Assembly (NCBI GenBank): GCA_963849365.1
Contig: CAWKHA010000001.1
Span: 558,001 to 622,000, forward strand
DNA from: CAVQCJ01 sp963849365
GTDB taxonomy: Bacteria > Actinomycetota > Actinomycetes > Prado026
Reading direction: 5' to 3'
DNA: 64,000 bases
In this document: piece after piece, positions 20,124 to 29,338 of the stretch
Numbering within the stretch: the stretch's first letter is position 1
Layout: every line of letters starts with the position of its first letter
Program-made: the position numbers and the translations under genes
Notes under the pieces: model-generated
Seen by the model: only the letters and a program-made list of their open reading frames with translations
Database searches by the model: none
What the model was told of the DNA's origin: nothing

Positions 20124-20485
20124 GATCGGCCATCATCCATGGCCGTCCCACCGACCGCTTCCCATTTGCCGTCCTTTCGTACCCGCAGAGCGCGGGTGCA
20201 GGCTGTCGTACCCGTCGGTGTTGACGATGTGGATCACGTCCCGGACTCGTTCACGCTGGACGAGCGATGATCGCCGGGCGCCTGGCGTCGACGCGGGAAA
20301 CGCTCTGGTGCCAGTCTCGGCACGAGCGTGGTCCGGAGTGAAGCGGGTCGACAATGTCCGTTCGACGTAAACCAAATCGGGGTGCCAACGCGAGTGGTGG
20401 ATGAGCGCGAGGCCCTGCAGCCCTCGGCGCCGTCGACTACTGGATCTGCCGGAACCTGAACAGACTGTCCTTCCTTCTCGGGGGC
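20124..20485. other. Intergenic region between hen1 and the ABC operon
   Basis: About 360 bases upstream of two divergent transcription units. No frame has a recognisable domain or a good start. It contains GTTGACGATGTG near 20219 and CAATGTCCG near 20352; the latter motif recurs near 23042 on the far side of the ABC/MerR genes. These may be decayed insertion-sequence ends but no transposase is present. Confidence 0.4.
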
Positions 20486-20517
20486 TTGACCTTGACGCTG
20501 CGTCAACCCTGCAGGCT
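20486..20517 (+). promoter_or_regulatory. MerR-type promoter and operator of the ABC transporter operon
   Basis: A -35 TTGACC (20486-20491) is followed by the perfect inverted repeat TTGACGC-T-GCGTCAA (20492-20506) and a -10-like CAGGCT (20512-20517). The -35 to -10 distance of 20 bp is the overlong spacer of promoters activated by MerR-family proteins, which bind the repeat and untwist the DNA. The ATG at 20524 follows the -10 by only 6 nt, so the mRNA is probably leaderless. The likely regulator is encoded at the end of the same gene cluster. Confidence 0.8.
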
Positions 20518-20523
20518 TTCGTC

Positions 20524-21362
<839 letters not shown>

Positions 21363-21366
<4 letters not shown>

Positions 21367-22124
21367 CCAAGCGCTTTTTCGGCGACACCGCCCTCTTGAC
21401 AGGGCGATCACTGCGCCACATCACGCGCAGCCCGGACACCATCCTCACGACCACGATCACGCCGATCGCTCTCATGCTGCTGTTCGTCTACGTGTTCGGC
21501 GGCGCGATCAACTCGGGGTCGGACTCGTACGTGAACTACCTGCTGCCCGGCATCCTGCTCATCACGATCGCCTCGAGCATCGCCTACACCGCCTACCGGC
21601 TCTTCATGGACATGCAGAGCGGCATCTTCGAGCGCTTCCAGTCCATGCCGATCGCACGGTCGTCCGTGCTGTGGGCACACGTGCTGACCTCGCTGGTCGC
21701 CACCATGGTCTCGCTCACGGTCGTCGTGCTCGTCGCCCTCCTCATGGGTTTCCGCTCCGGGGCGGGAGTGCTGGCGTGGCTCGCGGTCGCCGGCATCCTG
21801 ATCCTGTTCACCATGGCCTTGACATGGCTCGCCGTCATCGCCGGCCTGTCTGCGAAGACCGTGGACGGCGCGGGCGCCTTCTCCTACCCGCTGATCTTCC
21901 TGCCGTTCATCAGCTCGGCCTTCGTCCTCACCACCACCATGCCCGGCCCGGTGCGTGCCTTCGCCGAGAACCAGCCGGTCACACCCATCGTCAACACGAT
22001 CCGCGACCTGTACGCGCAGCAGCCGGTCAGCAGCGGCATCTGGATCGCGCTGGCCTGGTGCCTGGGCATCCTCGTCGTCGCGTACGCCCTCGCCGTCGCC
22101 GCCTACCACCGCAAGATCAGTTGA
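21363..22124 (+). CDS. ABC transporter permease, DrrB/ABC-2 type
   Basis: 253 residues with six hydrophobic segments. The N-terminal cytoplasmic part (TGRSLRHITRSPDTILTTTI) leads into the first helix, a layout typical of DrrB. The core SGIFERFQSMPIARSSVLWA and FLPFISSAFVLTTTMPGPVRAFAENQPVTPI are characteristic of ABC-2 permeases. It pairs with the upstream ATPase, whose stop codon overlaps its start, so the two are translationally coupled. The substrate is unknown; antibiotic or toxic-lipid efflux is the usual role. Confidence 0.92.
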
Positions 22125-22148
22125 CGATGTGCCTCCTTCGGGCAGGCT
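22121..22148 (+). promoter_or_regulatory. Candidate own promoter of the merR gene
   Basis: TTGACG (22121-22126, overlapping the permease stop), 16 bp, then CAGGCT (22143-22148), which ends 6 nt before the ATG at 22155. The same CAGGCT hexamer serves the ABC operon. This would give a leaderless merR mRNA in addition to read-through. Confidence 0.5.
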
Positions 22149-22154
22149 GAGGCC

Positions 22155-22925
22155 ATGCTGACGATCGGACAGCTGGCGTCCTACGCCGGGGTGACCATCC
22201 GCGCGGTGCGTCACTACCACCAGATCGGACTGCTCCAAGAGCCGGAGCGCGACGCCTCCGGCTACCGGACGTACGACGCCGTCGCGGTCGTGCGACTCAT
22301 CCGGATCCGCACCTTGGCCGAGGCCGGCGTCCCGCTGGCGCGGGTCCGCGAGCTACTCGACGCGGACCCGGAGACGTTCGCCGTCGCGACCGCCGAGATC
22401 GACCGGCAGCTACGTGCGCGGATCCGCGCGCTCCAAGAGCACCGGCGGCGGATCGCGCAGCTGGGCTCGAGCGACTCGTTGGCTCTCCCAGAGGAGGTGG
22501 TCGACTACCTGGACCGCTTGCGTGCTACCGGAGCACCGGAGGCGATCATCGAGCCCGAGCGAGATGCCTGGATCCTGATGGCGGCGCGATGGCCGGAAGC
22601 GCTGCCAGCGATCATGGCCGAGAAGGTGGCCCAGCTGGCCAACCCGAAGGTCGTCCGGCTGTACCAGCTCATCGGTCGGATCGCAGAGAACTGGGAGGAC
22701 GAGGAGCTCCTGCGCGAGACGGCCGACCTGATGAGCGATCTGTTGGAGCAGGCCGCCGCCAGCGGGGAGCTGGACCGGCAGGACGAGATAATGCCGGACG
22801 CGGCGTTCATCGGCCTGATGGACTCGTTCGCCGATGCTTCCCACCCAGTCGTCGCGCGGCTGCGGGAGCTGATCTCCGAGCGTGGTTGGACCGGGTGGAC
22901 TCGGGTCGAAAGGCGCGCGCCCTGA
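22155..22925 (+). CDS. MerR-family transcriptional regulator
   Basis: 256 residues. The N-terminal winged helix is clear: MLTIGQLASYAGVTIRAVRH followed by YHQIGLLQEPERDASGYRTY, then RIRTLAEAGVPLARVRELLD and a coiled-coil dimerisation helix (residues ~75-105, QLRARIRALQEHRRRIAQL). The C-terminal ~150 residues are helical and are probably the effector-binding part, of a kind also seen in drug-sensing MerR proteins. It lies 30 bp after the ABC permease, and a perfect MerR-type operator stands before the ABC operon, so it most likely senses the exported compound and activates the pump. Confidence 0.92.
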   Translation: MLTIGQLASYAGVTIRAVRHYHQIGLLQEPERDASGYRTYDAVAVVRLIRIRTLAEAGVPLARVRELLDADPETFAVATAEIDRQLRARIRALQEHRRRIAQLGSSDSLALPEEVVDYLDRLRATGAPEAIIEPERDAWILMAARWPEALPAIMAEKVAQLANPKVVRLYQLIGRIAENWEDEELLRETADLMSDLLEQAAASGELDRQDEIMPDAAFIGLMDSFADASHPVVARLRELISERGWTGWTRVERRAP

Positions 22926-23000
22926 GGCGTCACGCCGCGCCAGCACCCGCGTCTGATCGGACGCACTCGCTGCAGCTGACTCGGCGGACATGTTGGGTCA

Positions 23001-23036
23001 CGAAGCCCCGACCTCGCAATCGAAGTCGGGGCTTCG
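23001..23036. terminator. Strong hairpin between merR and nrdJ
   Basis: Perfect 12-bp stem CGAAGCCCCGAC / GTCGGGGCTTCG with a 12-nt loop, between convergent genes. There is no T-run. It is a good bidirectional terminator candidate. Confidence 0.75.
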
Positions 23037-23041
23037 CACGT

Positions 23042-23111
23042 CAATGTCCGGCTGACCGAAAAGAGATCCAGGGACATTGCTGACCGATCCAGCAGGGACA
23101 TCCTCTGACCG
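23042..23111. repeat. Imperfect direct repeats, possible insertion-sequence remnant
   Basis: Two units of the form GATCCA-(GCA)-GGGACAT-(3-4 nt)-TGACCG (23065-23086 and 23086-23111), preceded by a partial unit GTCCGGCTGACCGA (23046-23059). Short repeated blocks like these occur at ends of insertion sequences as transposase binding sites, but no transposase gene is present. Confidence 0.45.
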
Positions 23112-23117
23112 CCTAGA

Positions 23118-26100
23118 TCAGCTGCAGCCGCTGGTGCTCCCACAGCCTTCGCAGACGTAGCAGGAACCCGCCGGCCGCATCTTCGTGCCGCAGGTGAAGC
23201 ACATCGGTGCGTCGGCTGCGGTGCCAAGGAACTTCTCCATGAGCTCGGCCGAGGAGTGCACGCCGGCCGGCGCCGGTTGAGCCACCGCCGGCGCGCTCGG
23301 GCTTTCGACGGCCGGAGCGGCGACGTCGGCGACCGGGGCGGACTGCGCCCTGGTCTCGAGCTCGTCGTTCAGCGAGTCGACGTCGACCTGCTCGTACGAT
23401 CCGGTGTCGAGGTGACGCGCCCGCTCTTCGGCGGTGTGGATGCCGAGCGCGGACCGCTGCTCGAACGACATGTAGTCGAGCGCGAGCCGCCGGAAGATGT
23501 AGTCCATGATCGACTGCGCCATCCGGACGTCGGGATCGTCGGTCAGGCCGGCCGGGTCGAACCTAAGGTTGGTGAACTTGGTGACGAAGGTCTCCAGCGG
23601 CACTCCGTACTGCAGGCCGATGGACACCGCGATGGAGAACGCGTCCATCACACCGGCGAGCGTCGAGCCCTGCTTGCCTAGCTTGAGGAAGACCTCGCCG
23701 AGCTGCCCGTCGTCGTAGGACCCCGCGGTCATGTAGCCCTCGGCGCCGCCGACGGTGAACGACGTCGTCCGTGAGGCGCGCGACTTCGGCAGGCGCACCC
23801 GCGTCGGGCGGTACTCGATGACCGTCTTGGCCCCCCCGGCCTCGACGGCCGAGTCGGCGCCCTTGGCCTTGGCGTCGGAAAGCGGCTGGCCCACCTTGCA
23901 GTTGTCGCGGTAGACGGCCAGGGCCTTCAGGCCCAGCTTCCAGCCCTGCATGTAGACGTCTTCGATGTCCTCGACCGTTGCGGACTCGGGCAGGTTGACG
24001 GTCTTGGAGATCGCCCCGGACAGGAACGGCTGGGCCGCGGCCATCATCCGCACGTGTCCCATCGGGGCGATGGACCGCTCCCCCATGGCGCAGTCGAATA
24101 CGTCGTAGTGCTCGGGCCGCAGTCCGGGCGCGTCGATGACGTGCCCGTGCTCGGCGATGTGCTCGACGACGGCCTCGATGGTCTCCTGCGGGTAGCCGAG
24201 CTTGCGCAGTGCCCGCGGCACGGTCTGGTTGACGATCTGCATGGACCCGCCGCCGACCAGCTTCTTGAACTTGACCAGCGAGAAGTCGGGCTCGATGCCG
24301 GTGGTGTCGCAGTCCATCATGAAGCCGATGGTGTTGTGGCTGACGAACCCGTTGGCGACGTAGGTCACGTTCTCCGGGACCGACAGGTCGTAGGTCGGCT
24401 GGACGCCACCGTCGAGGTTGGCTGCGACCGCTTCGAAGAGATAGCCGAGCACGTGTGCCAACCGCGGGTCCGGAACCGTTGCGAACAGATGCAGGGCGAG
24501 GTCGCGGCTGACTCCCCTGCCCCGACCCACCGCCTGCTGGACGAGCTGGCGCAGCTCGTGACCCACTGGCGCGAGCTCGAGCCACACCTCAGCAGGGAGG
24601 TAGACCCGGTCACGGTTGCCGGACTGCGACGCCTGTTGTCCCAGCAAGCCGGACTTGCGGACGGACAGGAACCCCACCCTTTCCGCGAACACCTCGGCGT
24701 GCCTCAGGTTGCGCAGCCGGAGCTGGAACATGGCGCCACCGAACCCGCTGGTGGTCTGGCGCGTCGTGGTGGGCAACCCCAGCGCCAGCAGGAGTGCACG
24801 CAGGTCGGCCGCGAAGAGCCCCGAGGCGGTCGACAGCGAGGGAACTCCCGACGACACCGCGCCGTCCGCCTCGAACACGCCGCGCAGGAAGGCCGCGTAG
24901 ACGTCGGCGTCGTTGGTCTCGCGGATCGCGGCCGGGACGCGCGGCGTCCACCCCTTCCCGGAGTGGTCGACGCCCGGCAGATCCTTGGCGAACCCCGCGG
25001 CCTGCCACCAGCGGGCGAGCCGCACGGACTGCAGCACCACCTCCTGGTAACCCTGCATCTTGTTGACCTTGGGCTCGAGGTTGAACAGGCCCTTGGACAG
25101 CACCCTGATGCGGGACACCACGTCGAGATCGGTGTCGGCGACGCAGAGCCGGATACCCTTCGCGTGCAGGCTCCCGTCGCCCATGAAGTAGCCGACGAGC
25201 TCGGCGAGCTCCGCGTCGACGTGCGACGGGACGTCGACCGACCTGTCGCCGGCGTAGTAGGCCTGGTCCAGGACGGGGAGCGGGACCTGCCTCGGCTCGC
25301 CGACGAGCGTGCCCATCTGGATCGGCACGACGTCGCCGGGCCCGACCTCGGCCAGCCGCTTCCACACCCAGGCGCCGGTGCTCGGGTCGACGACCTTGAT
25401 CCGGTGCGCCAGCGTTCCCTGTACCTCGTAGCCGCCCCGGGTGCGAACGAGACGAGTCGGCTCCTCGCCGTTGACGAAGAACTGGCTGGCGTCCCTGGGC
25501 CCTTCGTCCGTGGACACCCGAGCGTGGACCGGCTGCCACCGCGCGCCCCAGACGTCGCCGAGCTCGGACAGCCGGACCAGACCGCGGTCGCTCACGACGA
25601 GCGTGTCGCCGGTCAGGCAGCCGGTGGGCGCGAGCACGGACGCCTGAGCGTTTCGCCAACCGTTCTTGGCGCCGATCTCCAGGACGGCCGCCCAGGCCTT
25701 GGTGGCCTCGCGGTGCACATCCTTGTCGAGCGGGGTGTACGTGCGCATGGCGTCGTTGGCGGCCGCGTGCTTGCGCATCACGCGTGTGTGCGCGTCGGCG
25801 TTGCGCGCATACCCCTCGTACGGCCCGACCACCCCGGCCAGCTCGGCGGACCGCTTGTAGGCGGTGCCGGTCATCAATGAGGTGATGGCCGCAGCGAACG
25901 CGCGGCCGGCGTCGCTGTCGTACGCGAGGCCGGAGGCCATCAGCAGGGCGCCGAGGTTGGCGTAGCCGATGCCGAGCTGGCGGTACTTGCGGGTGGTGTC
26001 GCCGATAGCCTCGGTCGGGAAGTCCGCGAAGCAGATCGAGATGTCCATCGCCGTGATGATGAACTCGACGGCCTTGGCGAAGCTGACCGCGTCGAAGGTG

Positions 26101-27275
26101 TCGTCCTCGCGCAGGAACTTGAGCAGGTTGAGGCTCGCAAGATTGCACGATGAGTTGTCCAGGCTCATGTACTCAGAGCACGGGTTGGACGCGGTGATCC
26201 GGCCGGTCTCGGGGTTGGTGTGCCAGTCGTTGATGGTGTCGTCGTACTGGATGCCGGGGTCGGCGCACTCCCACGCAGCCTTGGCGATCTTCTCGAAGAG
26301 CGACCGCGCGTCGACCGGCCAGGTCTGCTCGCTCTTGCGTGCGCGCAGCTGGAACTCGCCGCCGTCCTCCACCGCGCGCATGAAGGCGTCGCTGACGCGC
26401 ACGGAGTTGTTCGCGTTCTGGTACTGGACGCTGGTGATGTCGTGCCCGCCGAGGTCCATGTCGAACCCCGCGTCGCGCAGGGCCCGGATCTTGTCCTCCT
26501 CGCGGGCCTTCGTCTCGATGAACTCCTCGATGTCCGGGTGGTCGACGTCGAGGACGACCATCTTCGCGGCCCGCCGGGTGGCTCCACCGGACTTGATCGT
26601 GCCGGCCGAGGCGTCGGCCCCGCGCATGAACGACACCGGACCGCTGGCGGTGCCGCCGGACGAGAGCAGCTCACGCGAGGAGCGGATCCGCGAGAGGTTC
26701 AGGCCTGCGCCCGAGCCGCCCTTGAAGATGAACCCCTCTTCCCGGTACCAGTTCAGGATCGAGTCCATCGTGTCGTCGACCGAGAGGATGAAGCACGCCG
26801 AGACCTGCTGGGGGGCGTCCGTACCGACGTTGAACCAGACGGGAGAGTTGAAGGAGAACACCTGGTGCAGCAGCATCCAGGTCAGCTCGTGCTCGAAGAC
26901 CTCGGCGTCGGCGTCGGTCGCGAAGTAGCCGTTCTCCTTTCCGGCCGAGGTGTACGTGAGCACCACGCGGTCGATGAGCTGGCGCAGGCTCCATTCGCGC
27001 GCCTCGGTGCCGACGGCCCCGCGGAAGTACTTGGTGGTGACGATGGTCGAGGCGTTGACCGACCAGAAGTCGGGGAACTCCACACCGCGCTGCTCGAAGA
27101 CGGCCTCGCCGGTCTTCCAGTTGGTCTGGACGACGTCACGCCGCTCCCAGGTCACCTCGTCGTACGGGTGGACCCCGGCCGTGGTGTAGATCCGCTCCAG
27201 GGCGAGACCACCCTGGGGACGCCGGACCACCTGAGGCTGGTCGCCCGACTTCGCCCCGCTCACCGTCTCGGTCAT
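23118..27275 (-). CDS. nrdJ: Vitamin B12-dependent (class II) ribonucleotide reductase with intein
   Basis: 1385-residue precursor from the ATG at 27275 (AAGGAGA upstream); about 956 residues after splicing. It reduces ribonucleotides to deoxyribonucleotides using adenosylcobalamin. Reductase landmarks: GVEFPDFWSVNAST, KGGSGAGLNLSRIRSS, NPCSEYMSLDNSSCNLASLN, DISICFADFPTE, and after the intein TIGFMMDCDTTGIEPDF. The C-terminal tail has a zinc-ribbon-like CFTCG...CYVCEGCG (last ~28 residues), usual for actinobacterial NrdJ. The intein (residues 553-981) splits the conserved APTG/TIG site. The gene lies 91 bp downstream of nrdR on the same strand and is probably under NrdR control. No cobalamin riboswitch is visible in the short gap. 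Confidence 0.97.
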   Translation of the reverse strand: MTETVSGAKSGDQPQVVRRPQGGLALERIYTTAGVHPYDEVTWERRDVVQTNWKTGEAVFEQRGVEFPDFWSVNASTIVTTKYFRGAVGTEAREWSLRQLIDRVVLTYTSAGKENGYFATDADAEVFEHELTWMLLHQVFSFNSPVWFNVGTDAPQQVSACFILSVDDTMDSILNWYREEGFIFKGGSGAGLNLSRIRSSRELLSSGGTASGPVSFMRGADASAGTIKSGGATRRAAKMVVLDVDHPDIEEFIETKAREEDKIRALRDAGFDMDLGGHDITSVQYQNANNSVRVSDAFMRAVEDGGEFQLRARKSEQTWPVDARSLFEKIAKAAWECADPGIQYDDTINDWHTNPETGRITASNPCSEYMSLDNSSCNLASLNLLKFLREDDTFDAVSFAKAVEFIITAMDISICFADFPTEAIGDTTRKYRQLGIGYANLGALLMASGLAYDSDAGRAFAAAITSLMTGTAYKRSAELAGVVGPYEGYARNADAHTRVMRKHAAANDAMRTYTPLDKDVHREATKAWAAVLEIGAKNGWRNAQASVLAPTGCLTGDTLVVSDRGLVRLSELGDVWGARWQPVHARVSTDEGPRDASQFFVNGEEPTRLVRTRGGYEVQGTLAHRIKVVDPSTGAWVWKRLAEVGPGDVVPIQMGTLVGEPRQVPLPVLDQAYYAGDRSVDVPSHVDAELAELVGYFMGDGSLHAKGIRLCVADTDLDVVSRIRVLSKGLFNLEPKVNKMQGYQEVVLQSVRLARWWQAAGFAKDLPGVDHSGKGWTPRVPAAIRETNDADVYAAFLRGVFEADGAVSSGVPSLSTASGLFAADLRALLLALGLPTTTRQTTSGFGGAMFQLRLRNLRHAEVFAERVGFLSVRKSGLLGQQASQSGNRDRVYLPAEVWLELAPVGHELRQLVQQAVGRGRGVSRDLALHLFATVPDPRLAHVLGYLFEAVAANLDGGVQPTYDLSVPENVTYVANGFVSHNTIGFMMDCDTTGIEPDFSLVKFKKLVGGGSMQIVNQTVPRALRKLGYPQETIEAVVEHIAEHGHVIDAPGLRPEHYDVFDCAMGERSIAPMGHVRMMAAAQPFLSGAISKTVNLPESATVEDIEDVYMQGWKLGLKALAVYRDNCKVGQPLSDAKAKGADSAVEAGGAKTVIEYRPTRVRLPKSRASRTTSFTVGGAEGYMTAGSYDDGQLGEVFLKLGKQGSTLAGVMDAFSIAVSIGLQYGVPLETFVTKFTNLRFDPAGLTDDPDVRMAQSIMDYIFRRLALDYMSFEQRSALGIHTAEERARHLDTGSYEQVDVDSLNDELETRAQSAPVADVAAPAVESPSAPAVAQPAPAGVHSSAELMEKFLGTAADAPMCFTCGTKMRPAGSCYVCEGCGSTSGCS
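24333..25619 (-). mobile_element. Intein in NrdJ with LAGLIDADG homing endonuclease
   Basis: 429 residues inserted between Gly552 and Thr982 of the NrdJ precursor. It begins with Cys (CLTGDTLVVSDRGLVRLSEL, block A), has the block B His in QGTLAHRIKV, and ends with FVSHN followed by Thr, the residues needed for splicing. The endonuclease domain has two LAGLIDADG-like helices: LVGYFMGDGSL and FLRGVFEADGAV, both with the catalytic Asp. All splicing residues are intact, so it should be a functional, potentially mobile intein. Confidence 0.93.
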
Positions 27276-27366
27276 GTGCCTGCCGTCTCCTTCGAAGATG
27301 CCAACAGTGTCAACGATTTCTGTGCTGCCGGGCTTCCTCCCGGCGGGGGTTCCTGGAGCGGCGCGC

Positions 27367-27828
27367 TCAGAGCGCCGCGACGTCTCGTTCAGCTCTGAGC
27401 AGGCCGATCTCGGCCTCGAAGTCGGCCATCGACTCGAACCCGCGGTAGACGCTCGCGAAGCGCAGGTAGGCGACCTCGTCGAGCTCGCGCAGCGGGCCGA
27501 GGATGGCCAGACCCACCTCGTGCGCCTCGATCTCGGCACATCCGGAGCCGCGGACCGACTCCTCGACGCGCTGGGCCAGCAGCGCCAGCTCGTCCTCGCT
27601 CACCGGCCGGCCCTGGCACGCCTTGCGGACCCCGGCGAGGACCTTGGCCCGGCTGAACGGCTCGGCGGCGCCGGAGCGCTTGACCACGGTCAGGCTTGCG
27701 GTCTCGACCGTGGTGAAGCGGCGGCCGCACTCGGGGCACTGCCGCCGGCGGCGGATCGCAGTGCCGTCGTCGGTCGCGCGCGAGTCGACCACGCGGGAGT
27801 CGCCGAAGCGGCAGAACGGGCAGTGCAC
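27367..27828 (-). CDS. nrdR: Transcriptional repressor NrdR
   Basis: 153 residues from the GTG at 27828, with GGGAGG 6 nt upstream; this is the normal family length. NrdR senses ATP/dATP and represses ribonucleotide reductase genes. The N-terminal zinc ribbon is CPFC...CPEC (residues 3-6 and 31-34: MHCPFCRFGDSRVVDSR, RRQCPECGRRFTT). The ATP-cone follows from residue ~46 (VVKRSGAAEPFSRAKVLAGV) and includes RRVEESVRG-type helices and YLRFASVYRGF. It is upstream of nrdJ in the same direction; two candidate NrdR boxes lie upstream, so autoregulation is likely. Confidence 0.96.
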   Translation of the reverse strand: MHCPFCRFGDSRVVDSRATDDGTAIRRRRQCPECGRRFTTVETASLTVVKRSGAAEPFSRAKVLAGVRKACQGRPVSEDELALLAQRVEESVRGSGCAEIEAHEVGLAILGPLRELDEVAYLRFASVYRGFESMADFEAEIGLLRAERDVAAL

Positions 27829-27928
27829 GAGTGGCCTCCCAGTACGGGGACGGTGCTGGAACGGTGCTGACGGGACCCGGCCCTGGGGACAGGGCTGGGG
27901 GGAACGTGTGGACCACCTGTGGAGAGGA

Positions 27929-27977
27929 GACCACAATCTGTGGACGAATCACAGGGATGTAACTACTAGATGTGGGG
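27929..27977 (-). promoter_or_regulatory. Two candidate NrdR boxes upstream of nrdR-nrdJ
   Basis: Two related 13-mers on the plus strand, CCACAATCTGTGG (27931-27943, inverted repeat CCACA/TGTGG) and CTACTAGATGTGG (27963-27975). Their centres are 32 bp apart, three helical turns, as known for paired NrdR boxes. They lie about 100 bp upstream of the nrdR start. Confidence 0.6.
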
Positions 27978-28103
27978 GAACCGTAGACCCTGGCTCCGAC
28001 ACTGTCCAGAGCGCCCGGCGACCTTCTTCTGCGTGGGTGGCGGGGATCGCGTCGTCGCAGGTCAGGGCCTTGATCGCCGGGCCGTGCGGCGTGTCGTGGC
28101 CGG

Positions 28104-28439
28104 TCAGGCCGGGACGACGAGCTGCTGCCCGACCTGCACCGCGGCAGCGCCGAGGCCGTTGAGCGAGCGGATGCGGTCGACGGTGTCGCGCGGGTCGTCG
28201 GACGGCGCCACCCGCAGCGCGATCTGCCACAGCGTCTGGCCCGGCTGGACGGTCACGAAGCGGGTGGCCGGGCCGGTGCGCCCCGTGCCGGCCTGGCTCG
28301 CGGCGTGCAGCGCGGAGACCGAGGTCAGGACGGCGAAGGCGACCAGGAGGAAGAACGCGAGCGCGACCAGGCGACCCTTGCGGGTGAGCCGGACGCGGAC
28401 ACGGACCCGGGGCCGGGTCGGCTGGTGCGGGGCTTCCAT
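28104..28439 (-). CDS. LysM-domain membrane-anchored protein
   Basis: 111 residues from the ATG at 28439, with GGAGG 7 nt upstream. A basic N-terminus (residues 1-26, RVRVRVRLTRKGR) precedes one transmembrane helix (LVALAFFLLVAFAVLTSVSA), followed by a single LysM domain (FVTVQPGQTLWQIALRVAPS ... IRSLNGLGAAAVQVGQQLVV) on the outside, which should bind peptidoglycan. It is divergent from lexA and shares its regulatory region; the nearest SOS box is 36 bp from its start, so it may be damage-induced and act in cell-division control, as found for LysM proteins beside lexA in other actinobacteria. Confidence 0.88.
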   Translation of the reverse strand: MEAPHQPTRPRVRVRVRLTRKGRLVALAFFLLVAFAVLTSVSALHAASQAGTGRTGPATRFVTVQPGQTLWQIALRVAPSDDPRDTVDRIRSLNGLGAAAVQVGQQLVVPA

Positions 28440-28474
28440 CGGGTGACCTCCAGCTGGCGGAGCGGCGGGCGCCG

Positions 28475-28490
28475 TCGAACGTGTGTTCGA
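28475..28490. promoter_or_regulatory. SOS box 1 (perfect)
   Basis: TCGAACGTGTGTTCGA, a perfect palindromic LexA site of the actinobacterial TCGAAC-N4-GTTCGA type, 36 bp upstream of the LysM gene. Confidence 0.92.
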
Positions 28491-28506
28491 TCGAACGCCT
28501 GTACGA
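28491..28506. promoter_or_regulatory. SOS box 2 (one mismatch)
   Basis: TCGAACGCCTGTACGA directly abuts SOS box 1; one base differs from the palindrome. Confidence 0.75.
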
Positions 28507-28554
28507 TTTCTACACCGCCAGGGGGCCGCTGTCCACGACACTCCGGGCGTTTCT

Positions 28555-28583
28555 TCGAACACCTGTTTGAAACACCTGTTCGA
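28555..28583. promoter_or_regulatory. SOS boxes 3 and 4 (overlapping)
   Basis: TCGAACACCTGTTTGA (28555-28570) and TGAAACACCTGTTCGA (28568-28583) share three bases. Each has one mismatch in one arm. They lie 47 bp and more upstream of the lexA start, in its likely promoter. Confidence 0.82.
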
Positions 28584-28630
28584 CCCCGCTAGCGTGCACC
28601 CACCGTCCGACAGGAATCGCGGGAGGTTCA

Positions 28631-29317
28631 GTGAGCGACGAAGCAGCAGTGCGCGAGATCCCGGACGGCCCCCCGGACGCCGACGGGCTCACCCCCCGGC
28701 AGCGCAAGGTGCTCGAGGTGATCCGCTCCGCGGTCGAGCGGCGGGGGTATCCCCCCTCGATGCGGGAGATCGGCGAGGCGGTCGGGCTCACGTCACCTTC
28801 CTCGGTGGCCCACCAGCTGGCCACGCTGGAGCGCAAGGGCTTCATCCGGCGCGACCCGAACCGGCCACGGGCGATCGAGGTGCGCGTGCCGGAGACCGAG
28901 AACGCCGGGTACGACCCGACCGGGGAGGGCGACGCCCGGCCGACGCCGAGCTACGTCCCGGTGGTCGGGCGCATCGCGGCCGGCGGTCCGATCCTGGCCG
29001 AGCAGGCCGTCGAGGACGTGTTCCCGCTCCCCCGCCAGGTCGTCGGCGACGGCGACCTGTTCCTGCTCAAGGTGGTCGGCGACTCCATGGTGGACGCCGC
29101 GATCTGCGACGGCGACTGGGTGGTCGTCAGGCGGCAGCCGGTGGCCGACAACGGCGAGATCGTCGCCGCCATGATCGACGGCGAGGCGACGGTGAAGACC
29201 TTCAAGCGACGCGACGGGCACGTCTGGCTGATGCCGCACAACCCGGCGTACGAGCCGATCCCCGGCGACGAGGCGACGGTGCTCGGCCGGGTCACGGCGG
29301 TCCTGCGCAGTCTCTGA
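28631..29317 (+). CDS. lexA: SOS repressor LexA
   Basis: 228 residues from the GTG at 28631 with GGGAGG upstream. LexA represses the DNA-damage regulon and cleaves itself when prompted by RecA filaments. The winged helix is visible at residues ~20-75 (LTPRQRKVLEVI, SMREIGEAVGLTSPSSVAHQ). The cleavage site is Ala117-Gly118 in VGRIAAGGPI; the catalytic pair is Ser152 (VVGDSMVDA) and Lys189 (ATVKTF). Four SOS boxes upstream indicate strong autoregulation. The recA gene in this window carries the same kind of box. Confidence 0.97.
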   Translation: MSDEAAVREIPDGPPDADGLTPRQRKVLEVIRSAVERRGYPPSMREIGEAVGLTSPSSVAHQLATLERKGFIRRDPNRPRAIEVRVPETENAGYDPTGEGDARPTPSYVPVVGRIAAGGPILAEQAVEDVFPLPRQVVGDGDLFLLKVVGDSMVDAAICDGDWVVVRRQPVADNGEIVAAMIDGEATVKTFKRRDGHVWLMPHNPAYEPIPGDEATVLGRVTAVLRSL

Positions 29318-29338
29318 CCGCACCGGCCTTCAACGCGC

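Noticed and set aside
24054..25880. Long plus-strand open frame of about 600 codons opposite nrdJ
   Set aside because: It lies antisense to the nrdJ extein and intein, has no domain, and is explained by GC third-position bias.
27276..27366. Possible cobalamin riboswitch before the B12-dependent nrdJ
   Set aside because: The nrdR-nrdJ gap is only 91 bp and shows no B12-box-like conserved stretch; a riboswitch of about 200 nt cannot fit.
27905..27960. DnaA-box cluster or replication origin from repeated CTGTGGA motifs
   Set aside because: No dnaA, dnaN or gyrase genes are near and matches to the DnaA box are imperfect; the paired spacing fits NrdR better.
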